Origin: an uncultured Alistipes sp.
Lineage (GTDB): Bacteria > Bacteroidota > Bacteroidia > Bacteroidales > Rikenellaceae
Length of the DNA: 11,366 nucleotides
Direction of reading: 5' to 3'
NCBI GenBank assembly: GCA_949840605.1
Contig: CATKXN010000088.1
Location: 1-11,366, forward strand
In this document: piece after piece, positions 1 to 7,800 of the stretch
How positions within the stretch are numbered: position 1 is the stretch's first letter
Layout: the number at the start of each line of letters is the position of its first letter
Position numbers and translations under genes: made by a program
The notes under the pieces: model-generated
Told to the model about the DNA's origin: nothing
The model's input: the letters and a program-made list of their open reading frames with translations, nothing else
The model's database searches: none

Positions 1-122
1 CGGCCCTGCAGGTGCATCCCAACGGCATCCTCGTATGCGACGATCCGGCCGCCGAGGAGCTGCGCGTAGCCACCTACCGCTACTTCAAGGACATCGAACG
101 GGAGAACCTGATCTCGAAATAG
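1..122 (+). CDS. C-terminal fragment of an unidentified protein (5' end outside window)
   Basis: The reading frame is open from base 3 and ends in TAG at 120-122, leaving 39 residues that begin ALQVHPNG and end in ENLISK. The fragment is charged and soluble-looking, with GILVCDDP followed by a helix-like stretch ([12 protein letters not shown]). I do not recognise the family and the fragment is too short to assign. It is taken as real coding sequence because codon use matches the rest of the window (GC-rich third positions) and because it stops just before a strong terminator at 142-176. It converges on the rhamnosidase operon, so it belongs to a different transcription unit. The start and most of the gene lie to the left of the window. 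Confidence 0.7.
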   Translation, partial: ALQVHPNGILVCDDPAAEELRVATYRYFKDIERENLISK

Positions 123-141
123 GGACGACACCCCGATACGA

Positions 142-176
142 AAAATCCCGCACTCTGGCAAGGAGTGCGGGATTTT
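142..176. terminator. Bidirectional intrinsic terminator between converging genes
   Basis: A perfect 14-bp stem (142-155 AAAATCCCGCACTC pairing with 163-176) closes a 7-base loop. The right arm ends in TTTT and is followed by CGTTTG on the plus strand. On the minus strand the left arm ends in a run of five T. It sits 19 bases after the stop of the left gene and 16 bases from the stop of the GH106 gene, so it can end both converging transcripts. Confidence 0.9.
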
Positions 177-192
177 CGTTTGCGGGCCGGTT

Positions 193-3100
193 TTACAGCG
201 CGACCCGTTGCAGCGTCACGGGACCGATCAGCCCCGACTCCTGCAGCGGCGATTCGGGCGTGTAGGGATTGTAGGGCGACCACGTGCGGCGTTCCGCCTC
301 GGGCAGGCGGCTGTCGCCGACGAGGCGGTTGACCCACGTGTTGACCACCTCGATCTCAAGTTCGTTCGCGCCCTCGCGGAGCAGGTCCGTCACGTCCACC
401 CGGTACGGGGGCGTCCAGACGCCTCCGGCATCGGCGCCGTTGACGCTAACTTCGGCCATCACCCCGACGCGGTTCAGGTCGAGCAGGATGCGGCCGCCGC
501 CGGCTGCCGGCTTTTCGAAGGTCGTCGAATAGGTCGCCGTGCCGGAGAACCAGCGCAGACGCTCGTCGGCGCTCTGCGACCAGTCGCCGAGCGTGTCGGC
601 CGCAAGGGAGAAGTTCCCCACCCCGTCGGGCGCTTCGAAGCGCACCTGCCAGGGGCCGTCCACCGCGGCGAGCGTCTCCGGACGCGGGAAATTCGCATCA
701 GCCGTGAATTCCGCGGCAGGCTTCGCCGCCGGATTGCGGAAGACCACGAAACCGCTTTCGAGCGGTTCGAGACGCATCGGAATCTTCGTCACGGCGCCTT
801 CGGCGCGCCAGGCCGGAAGGTCGCGCACGGCTCCCGTCACGGGCTGCCACCACTCGGGACGGCGCTCCGCAACGCGGAACGACGCGGTGAATTCGACCGG
901 CTCCTCCGACTGGTTCGACACGAAATAGATCTCGGCACTGTCCGTCGTCCGGTGTCCGAACAGCAGCGGCAGCGATGGGTCATGCCCGAAGTCGGGCACG
1001 AGGCCGATGGCGTCGAAAACCTCCTCCATCGGGCAGCCGTCGAAAACCATGCCCATGCCGTAGCGGTTGACGCGCTTTCCCGTTCCGGGCCCCCACAGCT
1101 CGGCGGCCATCGCCTGCACGCGGCCGTCGGCCCCGGGATAGCCCGCAAGGCTCGGGGAGCGCGTCGGGGCGGGTCCCAGCACCACGGCGCCGTCGCGCAC
1201 GAGCTGCATCACCCGCTCCAGCACCTCGGGGCGCATCGTCTCCTGCCGCGGCAGCACCAGCACGCGGTACTGCGTGCCGTGAGGCAGCGTCAGCAGGCCG
1301 TCGCGCACCGTGGCGTCGCGGCACAGCACCTCGGCGTTGATGTAATCGAACTGATAGCCCGACGGCAGCGCGGGGTCGCACACGCCGGTCATCTTCGGCA
1401 CGTCCTCGCCGATGAAATAGGCTGCATCGGCCACGTTCAGCCCCTGCCGGAGCATGAAGTTGCAGCGTTTAAGGTAGGTGATGAAGAGGTCCAACTGGTC
1501 GAACCACGTGTTGTTGCGGTTGAACTCGTTGCCGAAGAAGGCGTTCATGCCGGGCTTCGGGCCGTCGGCCGTCTGCGAGATGTATACGTGCAGCAGCGTG
1601 TTGTTGATGCCCTCCGAGAAGAAGCGGTCGCCGCGCTGCTTCATCCGGTAGGGATGGCGCGCATAGGGCGAGAAAGCCGCCGTGAACGACTCGGCCGAAA
1701 CCTTGTTCTTGCCGTAAATATGGGCGCAGGAGGATGCGGCGCGGTTCTCGATATTGCCCAGCTCGCCCTCGCTCCAGTACTCTCCGGCCACCTCGTCCGA
1801 CTGGCCGCCGTACTGGAGGAACTCGCCGGGGAAGCCCCAGTGTCCGTAATTTTCGAGCCACGTGGTGAAGCCGTCGCGGTGGGCCAGCTCGCGCAGGGCG
1901 CCGATGTGGTCGTACGACAGCCGGTCGGCCATCATCCGCCGCAGGTCCCACAGGAAGCGGTCCGAACGGTCGCGGTCGCCGACCGTCAGACCGAAGAACA
2001 CGGGCAGATAGGGATGCGCGTCGTAGCCGTAGCGGGCTTCGAACGCCTCGAAGAAATCGTCGCCGAAATTCTGGCCGCCCTTTTCGTAGCTGTCGGCCAC
2101 GATGACTTTCCACGACTGGCGGTCGGCGGCGGGAATGCGCCGGCACAGCTCCCCGACGAAAGCTTCGTAATGTTTCGCCAGATGCGCAGAGCTCCATTTG
2201 TCGACTTCCAATCCCGCACCGTCCTCCAGCGCGGGGCCGTTCGTCACTCCGGTCGGCACCATGCCCGTACGCAGGATCATCCAGCGGCCGGCGGGCGCTT
2301 CCCCGCGCAGGCGGTCACCCGCGAGGCAACCGCTGATATCGACGACCGCCCCGGGCGCAACGGCGGCCGTCGTGTCCGCCGCGGCGGGCTGACGGTCCCA
2401 CATGTAGTCGTTCCAGTACGGCAGCGGCGTCTGGTGCATCTTGGCCAGCGACTTCTCGGAATAACGTTCCACGAGCGACAGAGCCGAAAACTCCACCTCG
2501 GCCAGACCGCCCGTCGCCGAAGCGCCGTTCACCACCAGCCGGAAAGCGTCGGCTTCGGTCGGTTCGCAGGCGATCGTCACGGGGGCGTAGGGATCGAATC
2601 CCACCTCCGGGGAGGGATTCGTGCGGTCGATGACGAAACGGCGCACTACGGTCGTGCGTCCGTCCTTCACGGCCTGCAGTTCCGCGGTCGCGGCAAAGGG
2701 CGCACGAGCCGGATAAATCCGCACGGACCGCAGCGTGAAGTCCTTAACGGGTTTTACCTCCACCACCGCATCGCGTCCCGGCCTACACGCCAGCGCCGTC
2801 GCGGGATCGCCGTCGAACGCCTTTGCGGCGTCTGCGGAACCGCTCACGCGGGCCGTCGAGGCGTCGAGCTTCAGCACGCCTTCGGGCAGCGGCACGGCAA
2901 CGGTCCGCACGTCGGCGAAGTCGGGCGAGGGGGCCGGAAGCGCGACCTCCGCCACCCGGCCGCCTTCGACTTCGGCGGTAACGGCGGCCAGGCAGCGCAT
3001 CGCCTCCTCGGGTTCGATCCACGGACCTCCGGCCTGGCTCCACCCCGGGCAGTTGAACACACCGATGTCGATCCCCAGTTCCGTGGCTTTCTTCAGGGCC

Positions 3101-3402
3101 GTGTGCATGACCTCGTACCACTCCTCGGTGAAGAGTTTCACGGGCCCCCGGGGAGTTCCCTCCGCTTCGGGAAGTCCGATGTTGCCGATGAAAGCGCGGT
3201 CGATGCCGATACGCTTCATCGACTCGAGGTCGGCGGCGACGCCCTCCTTCGAGACATTTCCCGAAATCCAATACCAGTAGACCGACGTCTGGACACCGGC
3301 CGAGGAGGGATTGCGAAATCCCTCCTCCAAACCCTGCGGCCCGTCGCAGGCCGCCCAAAGCATCGAGCACGCCGCAAGGACGCACAGGCGTATGCACTTC
3401 AT
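193..3402 (-). CDS. GH106-type alpha-L-rhamnosidase, exported
   Basis: Predicted to remove terminal alpha-L-rhamnose from plant glycans or pectic oligosaccharides outside the cytoplasm. The 1069-residue length fits GH106. After a short leader, residues 41-60 carry the GH106-like WYWISGNVSKEG...ADLE start, followed by GPVK (86-89) and NCPGWSQAGGPW (117-128). The central TIM-barrel region has DSYEKGGQNF near 437-446 and VSAESF near 568-573. Glu440 and Glu571 are the likely catalytic pair: they lie 131 residues apart, close to the E461/E593 spacing I recall for BT0986. A GH2-like jelly-roll domain occupies about 905-1069. The leader is hydrophobic and ends LWAAC at Cys19. This is an imperfect lipobox because of the Trp, so lipoprotein status is likely but not certain. 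It is the last gene of a three-gene minus-strand operon, starting 12 bp after the fucO stop. ATG 3400-3402 is supported by the leader beginning MKCIRL. Exact linkage specificity is unknown. Confidence 0.88.
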   Translation of the reverse strand: MKCIRLCVLAACSMLWAACDGPQGLEEGFRNPSSAGVQTSVYWYWISGNVSKEGVAADLESMKRIGIDRAFIGNIGLPEAEGTPRGPVKLFTEEWYEVMHTALKKATELGIDIGVFNCPGWSQAGGPWIEPEEAMRCLAAVTAEVEGGRVAEVALPAPSPDFADVRTVAVPLPEGVLKLDASTARVSGSADAAKAFDGDPATALACRPGRDAVVEVKPVKDFTLRSVRIYPARAPFAATAELQAVKDGRTTVVRRFVIDRTNPSPEVGFDPYAPVTIACEPTEADAFRLVVNGASATGGLAEVEFSALSLVERYSEKSLAKMHQTPLPYWNDYMWDRQPAAADTTAAVAPGAVVDISGCLAGDRLRGEAPAGRWMILRTGMVPTGVTNGPALEDGAGLEVDKWSSAHLAKHYEAFVGELCRRIPAADRQSWKVIVADSYEKGGQNFGDDFFEAFEARYGYDAHPYLPVFFGLTVGDRDRSDRFLWDLRRMMADRLSYDHIGALRELAHRDGFTTWLENYGHWGFPGEFLQYGGQSDEVAGEYWSEGELGNIENRAASSCAHIYGKNKVSAESFTAAFSPYARHPYRMKQRGDRFFSEGINNTLLHVYISQTADGPKPGMNAFFGNEFNRNNTWFDQLDLFITYLKRCNFMLRQGLNVADAAYFIGEDVPKMTGVCDPALPSGYQFDYINAEVLCRDATVRDGLLTLPHGTQYRVLVLPRQETMRPEVLERVMQLVRDGAVVLGPAPTRSPSLAGYPGADGRVQAMAAELWGPGTGKRVNRYGMGMVFDGCPMEEVFDAIGLVPDFGHDPSLPLLFGHRTTDSAEIYFVSNQSEEPVEFTASFRVAERRPEWWQPVTGAVRDLPAWRAEGAVTKIPMRLEPLESGFVVFRNPAAKPAAEFTADANFPRPETLAAVDGPWQVRFEAPDGVGNFSLAADTLGDWSQSADERLRWFSGTATYSTTFEKPAAGGGRILLDLNRVGVMAEVSVNGADAGGVWTPPYRVDVTDLLREGANELEIEVVNTWVNRLVGDSRLPEAERRTWSPYNPYTPESPLQESGLIGPVTLQRVAL

Positions 3403-3414
3403 AAGCCCCGCGGA

Positions 3415-4569
3415 TTAAAAGGCTTTGCGGTAAAGCGCCTCGATCTCGGCCGGCGACGTCTCGCGCGGGTTGCCGCCCGTGCAGACGTCGTTGAAAGCTG
3501 CCACGGAGAGCGCCGGAATGTCGGCCTCCTTCACGCCGATCTCGTGCAGACGCTGCGGAATGCCGATGCTCAGCGAGAGGTCGCGGACGGCCTTCACGGC
3601 GGCGGCGACACCCTCTCCGACGCTCATTCCAGCCGTATCGACGCCCATGGCGCGGGCGATGTCGCGGTATTTCGGAGCCGCGGGCGACTCGGCGTTGTAC
3701 TCCATCACATAGGGCAGCAGCAGGGCGTTGGCGACGCCGTGGGGCGTGTCGTAGAAGGCTCCCAGGGGATGGGCCATCGAGTGCACGATGCCGAGGCCCA
3801 CGTTCGAAAAGCCCATGCCGGCGATGTACTGCGCCACGGACATGCCCTCGCGCGCCGCAGCGTCCCTGCCGTCGTCGACGGCGGCCTTGAGGTGCTGCGC
3901 AATCAGCTCGACGGCTTTCAGCTCGAACATGTCGGACATCGTCCACGCACCTTTGGTGATATAGCCCTCGATGGCGTGGGTCAGGGCGTCCATGCCCGTC
4001 GCGGCGGTCAGCCCCTTGGGCATCGAGGACATCAGTTCGGGGTCGACGATCGCCACCGACGGAATGTCGTTGGGATCGACGCAGACCATCTTTTTGCGGG
4101 CCTCCTCGTCGATGATGACGTAGTTGATCGTCACCTCGGCGGCAGTTCCGGCGGTGGTCGGCAGCGCGAAGGTCGGCACGGCGCGGCAGTGCGTGTCGGC
4201 GGGTCCTTCGAGCGACTTCACGTCGGCGAATTCGGGGTTGTTGGTCACGATGCCGACGCCCTTGGCCGTGTCGATGACCGAGCCGCCGCCCAGCGCCACG
4301 ATGAAGTCGGCGCCCGAAGCCTTGAAGGCGGCCACACCGTGCTGTACGTTGGCGATGGTCGGGTTGGCCTTCACGTCGCTGAAAATTTCATAGGGAATGC
4401 CGGCTCCGCGGAACACCTCCTCGACCTTGGAGGCTACGCCGAAGCGGATGAGATCGGCGTCCGTCACGAAGAAGGCTTTCCGGTAACCGCGGCGGCGCGC
4501 CTCTTCGGCGATCACCGAACGGCATCCGGCGCCGAAATAGGAGATTTCATTCAATACGATACGTTGCAT
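3415..4569 (-). CDS. fucO: Lactaldehyde reductase / 1,2-propanediol oxidoreductase (iron-containing ADH, FucO type)
   Basis: Reduces L-lactaldehyde, the cleavage product of L-rhamnulose- or L-fuculose-1-phosphate, to (S)-1,2-propanediol with NADH in the cytoplasm. The 384-residue protein closely follows E. coli FucO from end to end, as recalled: LNE..YFG near the start, the dinucleotide-binding GGGS at 94-97, NNPEFADVKSLEG at 110-122, PTTAGTAAEVTINYVI at 137-152, and DVCTGGNPRE near the C-terminus. The four metal ligands expected for group III iron-dependent alcohol dehydrogenases are present: Asp194, His198, His263 and His277. The gene starts 21 bp after the GH78 stop and ends 12 bp before the GH106 gene, so all three are probably co-transcribed. 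The placement links surface rhamnose release to redox balance during deoxysugar fermentation. No aldolase, kinase or isomerase for rhamnose or fucose lies in the window. A broader alcohol substrate range is possible. Confidence 0.93.
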   Translation of the reverse strand: MQRIVLNEISYFGAGCRSVIAEEARRRGYRKAFFVTDADLIRFGVASKVEEVFRGAGIPYEIFSDVKANPTIANVQHGVAAFKASGADFIVALGGGSVIDTAKGVGIVTNNPEFADVKSLEGPADTHCRAVPTFALPTTAGTAAEVTINYVIIDEEARKKMVCVDPNDIPSVAIVDPELMSSMPKGLTAATGMDALTHAIEGYITKGAWTMSDMFELKAVELIAQHLKAAVDDGRDAAAREGMSVAQYIAGMGFSNVGLGIVHSMAHPLGAFYDTPHGVANALLLPYVMEYNAESPAAPKYRDIARAMGVDTAGMSVGEGVAAAVKAVRDLSLSIGIPQRLHEIGVKEADIPALSVAAFNDVCTGGNPRETSPAEIEALYRKAF

Positions 4570-4590
4570 AATCGAGTCTGTTTAAGTGGG

Positions 4591-6378
4591 TTATCTGTCG
4601 TGTTTCACGAGTTCCGCCTTTACGCCGCGCGGAGCTTCGACGCGGCTTTTCACCGTGCCGTCCGCAGCCCTCTCGTGGCGGATCTTCACCGCGCCGTAAG
4701 GCGTCGGGAAAGTGCCTTCGACCCATTCCAGGTCGCCCAGGTGGGGGTCGATGCGCAGGCGGCGGCAGCCGGGCTCCGCCACCCCGACTCCCAGCACGTA
4801 CTCCGTGAGCCATGCCGTCGGTCCCGACGCCCAGCCGTGGCACAGGCTGTGGCGGAATCCCCGGTAGCAGTAGGCCCCGCACTCGCGGTGCAGGTCGCGC
4901 ATACCGGCCGGAACCGGCTCGTCGATGCGGCCCGCAGGAAGCCATTTCCTATCGAAATCCTCCCAGAAGGTCGTGGCCCCGAGGTCGAGCATCGCGCCCC
5001 AGTATTCGCGTATACGCTCCAAAGCCCCCTCATAATTGCCCGCGGCGACCATCGCCCGGAGCATATAGTAGCCGTAGAAAGTCGAAAAGCCGTTCGAACC
5101 GCCCTTCGAGATGCAGTCGCGGTCGGTCGCCGCCGGATCGGCGAGCCCGGCCAGCACCATCAGCGAACGCCCCTGCTTGGCCCCGCCTCCGTCCCCGACC
5201 GGGCACCTCCGCATCAGCGCGGCCTTCGCCCGGCATTCGGCGGCCAGCGCGGCGTCGCCCAGCGCCTCGCACAGTCCGGCCCCGGCATCGAGGGCCAGGA
5301 TCGTCAGCGACTGAAGCCCCGCCGCCGTGCTCGCGGCGTCGCTGCTCGACGGCCAGTCGAGAAAGCGCGTGCCGTCGAGCCGTTCGCGCCCGTCGGGGCC
5401 GATCTTTTCGAAAACTTGCTTCAGCAGGGCCGTCAGATAGGGACGCTGTTCGGAGAGGTAGGCCCGGTCGCCGTGGTAGCGGTACCAGTCGCTGTGAATG
5501 ACGATCCACCACAACGAATAAGAGCTGATGCCGTTCATCCATCCCGGCAGCGGCGTGGTGTCGCGGGCCAGATCGAGGCTGCGCGGCACGACCTCGTTAT
5601 AGCCGAAGACCGAATTGACGGTCATGACCTCGGGATGCAGGTCCCCGACCCAGACCAGCCGGTCGCGCTTCACGCCGTCCCACAGAAAATCCTGCATGCA
5701 GAGGTGGACGGTATAGGCGCCGGTCGCCCAGATACGGTCGAGGCGTTCGTCGCTCGAGCGGAACGATCCTATATAAGGTATGTCCCGGTAGCGGAATACG
5801 GCTTCGATTTGTTTGAGATGCAACTCGCGGTCGTCGTCCAGCAGGTCGATGCGCGCGAAGCGGAACCCCGAGTCGCCGCACTCCACAGCGCCGAGCCACG
5901 GCAGCGCGAGCGTGAAGTCGCGCACGGCATGGTCGTTCGAAGCGCCGTTCGCGCCGTCGATGTCGCACATCGCCTCGCTGACCGACTCGCCGAAGCGGAT
6001 GCGGACCCTCACGGGCCTGCTGTCCGCGGGCATGCCGGTCACGATGCGCAGTCCGCCCTGCAACTCGCGGCCGAAATCGAGCAGCAGCCCCGGACGGCGT
6101 CCGTCACGGCTGCGGAGCACGCAGATGCGGGCGTTCTGCAGGTCGGCCTGCCCGTTGCCGGGTTCGAGCAGCAGGTCGCCGCCCGAGATCAGATCGGGCT
6201 CATCCTGCACGACGATGCGCACGGGAGGCAAATAGGCGCAGGTCCGGGAGTCGAAGCGGGCGGGCGATCCGCCCCACGACGGAGGCAGTTGGGGCCGGGC
6301 GGCCGATACGGTGAGGGAACAGCAGGCGAAAAGGATCGAAACGGCCGGTTTCAGCAGCCGGAGCATCGGGTCAGTCAT
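4591..6378 (-). CDS. GH78-like alpha-L-rhamnosidase (short form, exported)
   Basis: Predicted to hydrolyse alpha-L-rhamnosides. At 595 residues it is shorter than usual GH78 enzymes (often 700-1000). It has a beta-sandwich region at about 30-200, a six-hairpin (alpha/alpha)6 barrel at about 205-535, and a short C-terminal beta domain (RLRIDPHLGDLEWVEG and onward). Family landmarks are WDGVKRDRLVWVGD at 233-246, TTFWEDFD at 469-476 (Glu473 a candidate base) and SLCHGWASGP at 511-520. In the first motif Asp234, Trp243 and Asp246 fall where GH78 places active-site residues, but the proton-donor position holds Asp239 instead of Glu. The N-terminus is a signal peptide. Cleavage may be at VSA-A (24-27), or at Cys19 or Cys20 as a lipoprotein. 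ATG at 6376-6378 follows an A-rich leader typical of Bacteroidota; Met5 is an alternative start. It is the first gene of the operon, downstream of the promoter near 6500. Sequence alone does not exclude activity on another sugar. Confidence 0.82.
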   Translation of the reverse strand: MTDPMLRLLKPAVSILFACCSLTVSAARPQLPPSWGGSPARFDSRTCAYLPPVRIVVQDEPDLISGGDLLLEPGNGQADLQNARICVLRSRDGRRPGLLLDFGRELQGGLRIVTGMPADSRPVRVRIRFGESVSEAMCDIDGANGASNDHAVRDFTLALPWLGAVECGDSGFRFARIDLLDDDRELHLKQIEAVFRYRDIPYIGSFRSSDERLDRIWATGAYTVHLCMQDFLWDGVKRDRLVWVGDLHPEVMTVNSVFGYNEVVPRSLDLARDTTPLPGWMNGISSYSLWWIVIHSDWYRYHGDRAYLSEQRPYLTALLKQVFEKIGPDGRERLDGTRFLDWPSSSDAASTAAGLQSLTILALDAGAGLCEALGDAALAAECRAKAALMRRCPVGDGGGAKQGRSLMVLAGLADPAATDRDCISKGGSNGFSTFYGYYMLRAMVAAGNYEGALERIREYWGAMLDLGATTFWEDFDRKWLPAGRIDEPVPAGMRDLHRECGAYCYRGFRHSLCHGWASGPTAWLTEYVLGVGVAEPGCRRLRIDPHLGDLEWVEGTFPTPYGAVKIRHERAADGTVKSRVEAPRGVKAELVKHDR

Positions 6379-6429
6379 TGTTTTTTGGCGGTTTTAGGGT
6401 CCCTCGGCCGGAGCTTCGCCGGGAACAGC

Positions 6430-6451
6430 GCGAAACGCATCCGCGTTTCGC
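6430..6451. repeat. Perfect 9-4-9 inverted repeat in the operon leader
   Basis: GCGAAACGC (6430-6438) pairs exactly with GCGTTTCGC (6443-6451) across the loop ATCC. If the minus promoter at 6500-6507 is right, this lies in the 5' untranslated leader of the GH78-fucO-GH106 transcript, about 50 bases before the start codon. No T-run follows it on either strand, so it is not a plain terminator. It could be an mRNA stem-loop or a binding site for a dimeric regulator. Its arms contain AAACG/CGTTT, which also resembles LacI-family half-sites. Confidence 0.6.
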
Positions 6452-6499
6452 TATTCTGAAACGAAAAAGCAGGCATTTTTCCGACTTCGGGTATGGATA

Positions 6500-6507
6500 C
6501 AAATATA
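6500..6507 (-). promoter_or_regulatory. Candidate promoter -7 box of the rhamnosidase operon
   Basis: On the minus strand these bases read TATATTTG, an exact match to the Bacteroidota -7 consensus TAnnTTTG. Transcription would begin a few bases further on, near 6495, giving a leader of roughly 115 bases. There is no TTTG at the usual 19-21-base distance upstream (the place reads AAGT), so the -33 element is poor. That would fit an activated or tightly controlled promoter. It is the only match to the -7 consensus I found on this strand in the intergenic region. Confidence 0.55.
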
Positions 6508-6517
6508 ACGATTTATC
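6502..6517. promoter_or_regulatory. Candidate LacI-family operator at the rhamnosidase operon promoter
   Basis: The imperfect palindrome AATATAACGATTTATC is centred on CG at 6509-6510. Five of the seven base pairs tested outside the CG fit dyad symmetry. It shares the core AACGATT with the more symmetrical site 7813-7828 in front of the permease, and 10 of 16 positions overall. It overlaps the -7 box and its centre lies 2.5 bases upstream of that box, so a bound protein would block RNA polymerase. The central CG is the base step expected for LacI-family proteins, whose hinge leucine inserts there. Confidence 0.45.
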
Positions 6518-6700
6518 GGTACCCGGACTTTTGATTAATGACCTTAAAAGTGTTATTTCTGACACTCAGGACTGTCCTCCGGCACCCCTGCGGACCGGGA
6601 TCGGAACGAGCGGAAACCCCAGGCCGCAGCCATCGTCCGGCGCTCCCCGGCACCGACCCGTCCGAAGGGAAAAGGAAACGCATTTTTTCACAATTTTTTA

Positions 6701-6731
6701 TTTGTCGAATGCGGAAAAAATTTTATCTTTG
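6701..6731 (+). promoter_or_regulatory. Promoter of the LacI-family regulator
   Basis: TTTG at 6701-6704, a 19-base spacer, then TATCTTTG at 6724-6731 match the Bacteroidota promoter consensus TTTG-N19-TAnnTTTG. The predicted start of transcription near 6735-6738 leaves a leader of only about 30 bases before the GTG start at 6767. I found no CG-centred dyad like those at 6502 and 7813 here, so there is no sign of autoregulation through the same site. Confidence 0.8.
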
Positions 6732-6766
6732 TAAGAACATCCGATTTTCATTTATTCTGAACCGCC

Positions 6767-7792
6767 GTGGGAGTATCGCTCAAAGACATAGCCGGCAAGC
6801 TGAACCTGTCGAAAACGACCGTTTCATGGGTGCTGTCCGGACAAGGCAACAAAAAGGGAATCAGCACGGAGACCCAGAACCGGGTCTTCGCCTGCGCACG
6901 GGAACTCGCCTACGAACCCAACCTGCTGGCCCGGAGCCTCAACACCGGAATCTCGAAGACCATCGGACTGATCCTCCCCTCCATATCGGACAGTTTTTAC
7001 GCCCACATCGCCCACCAGATCGAATCGGAAGCCGAAAAGGAGGGCTACTCGCTGATGATCGCCAGTTCGAACTCCGAGATCGAACGCGAAAACGCCATGA
7101 TACGCCTCTTCCGGTCGAAGAAGGTCGACGGCATGATCATCGCCCCCACCAAAATCTCCAAGCGCGAGATCAGCCGCCTGGTCGACAGCCGCTACCCCGT
7201 GCTGCTGTTCGACCGCTACTTCCCCGAGATGCGTGTCAACTACGTCATCATCAACAACGAGGAGAGCAGCTACAAGCTGGTGCGGCACCTGATCGACAAG
7301 GGATTCCGCAAGATCGCCATCATCACGACCAACCCCCACCTGCTGACGATGGACATGCGCCGCGAAGGATATGCCAACGCCCTTTCCGACGCCCATATCC
7401 GCATCAACCCCGACCTCTACGGCGAGGTGACCTACGTCAACTACCAGGACAACATCTACACCACGCTGGACCGTATCTTCCACGCCGTTCCCGACGTGGA
7501 CGGGTTCTTCTTCACCACGCATATCCTCGCCATCGAGGCGCTGCGCTATTTCTACGACCGCGGCATCGACATCAACGACGGCAGCTGGGGCCTGGCCAGC
7601 ATGCACGAAGACTCGCTCTTCCGCGTATTGGCCCCCAGGATGAACATCGCCCACTTCCCGATCGAGGAGATCGGCAGCAACGCCGTGCGGATACTCCTGA
7701 ACCAGATCCGCCACTCCAACGCCCCCGAAGCGGGCGAATACGTGCCCGAATCGAAGGTGCTCCCCTGCCGGATGGAGTTCAGGGACCAGTGA
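6767..7792 (+). CDS. LacI/GalR-family transcriptional regulator
   Basis: A cytoplasmic sugar-responsive DNA-binding protein of 341 residues, normal for the family. The N-terminus GVSLKDIAGKLNLSKTTVSWVLSG (2-25) is a classic LacI helix-turn-helix. The hinge PNLLARSLNTG (51-61) contains the leucine that family members insert at a central CpG. From about 63 (TIGLILPSISDSFY) to the end it follows the periplasmic-binding-protein-like sensor fold, with VDGMIIAPT near 124-132. The start is GTG at 6767: an in-frame TGA lies at 6758-6760 and the helix-turn-helix begins at once, so no other start fits. It has its own promoter, and lies divergent from the rhamnosidase operon and 72 bp before the permease gene. 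It is therefore the probable regulator of both, with a rhamnose-related molecule as possible inducer. That ligand is inferred from the neighbours, not read from the protein. Confidence 0.95.
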   Translation: MGVSLKDIAGKLNLSKTTVSWVLSGQGNKKGISTETQNRVFACARELAYEPNLLARSLNTGISKTIGLILPSISDSFYAHIAHQIESEAEKEGYSLMIASSNSEIERENAMIRLFRSKKVDGMIIAPTKISKREISRLVDSRYPVLLFDRYFPEMRVNYVIINNEESSYKLVRHLIDKGFRKIAIITTNPHLLTMDMRREGYANALSDAHIRINPDLYGEVTYVNYQDNIYTTLDRIFHAVPDVDGFFFTTHILAIEALRYFYDRGIDINDGSWGLASMHEDSLFRVLAPRMNIAHFPIEEIGSNAVRILLNQIRHSNAPEAGEYVPESKVLPCRMEFRDQ

Positions 7793-7800
7793 GCCCTTTT

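Larger units (their letters stand above)
6379..6766. other. Divergent intergenic control region between rhamnosidase operon and lacI-family gene
   Basis: No convincing gene lies in these 388 bases. Reading left to right it holds the minus-operon leader with a 9-4-9 inverted repeat (6430-6451), the candidate minus promoter and overlapping CG-centred dyad (6500-6517), two minor palindromes (6549-6566 and 6568-6578), a GC-rich stretch at about 6575-6670 in which I see nothing, and the AT-rich plus-strand promoter of the regulator (6701-6731). Short open frames crossing the region (for example 6378-6734 plus) have no family resemblance and span obvious promoter sequence. Confidence 0.75.

Noticed and set aside
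208..6459. A 2083-codon open frame on the plus strand opposite the whole rhamnosidase operon
   Set aside because: It is codon-aligned with the three minus-strand genes, which share one frame because the gaps between them are 12 and 21 bp. It stays open because these GC-rich genes avoid TTA, CTA and TCA codons. The translation is rich in Arg, His and Gly with no recognisable domain.
6575..6670. GC-rich stretch examined as a possible tRNA or structured RNA
   Set aside because: No cloverleaf, T-arm motif or long stem could be found by eye.
6378..6734. Small frames in the divergent intergenic region as possible genes or leader peptides
   Set aside because: They cross promoter elements, have no family resemblance and lack a supporting start context.
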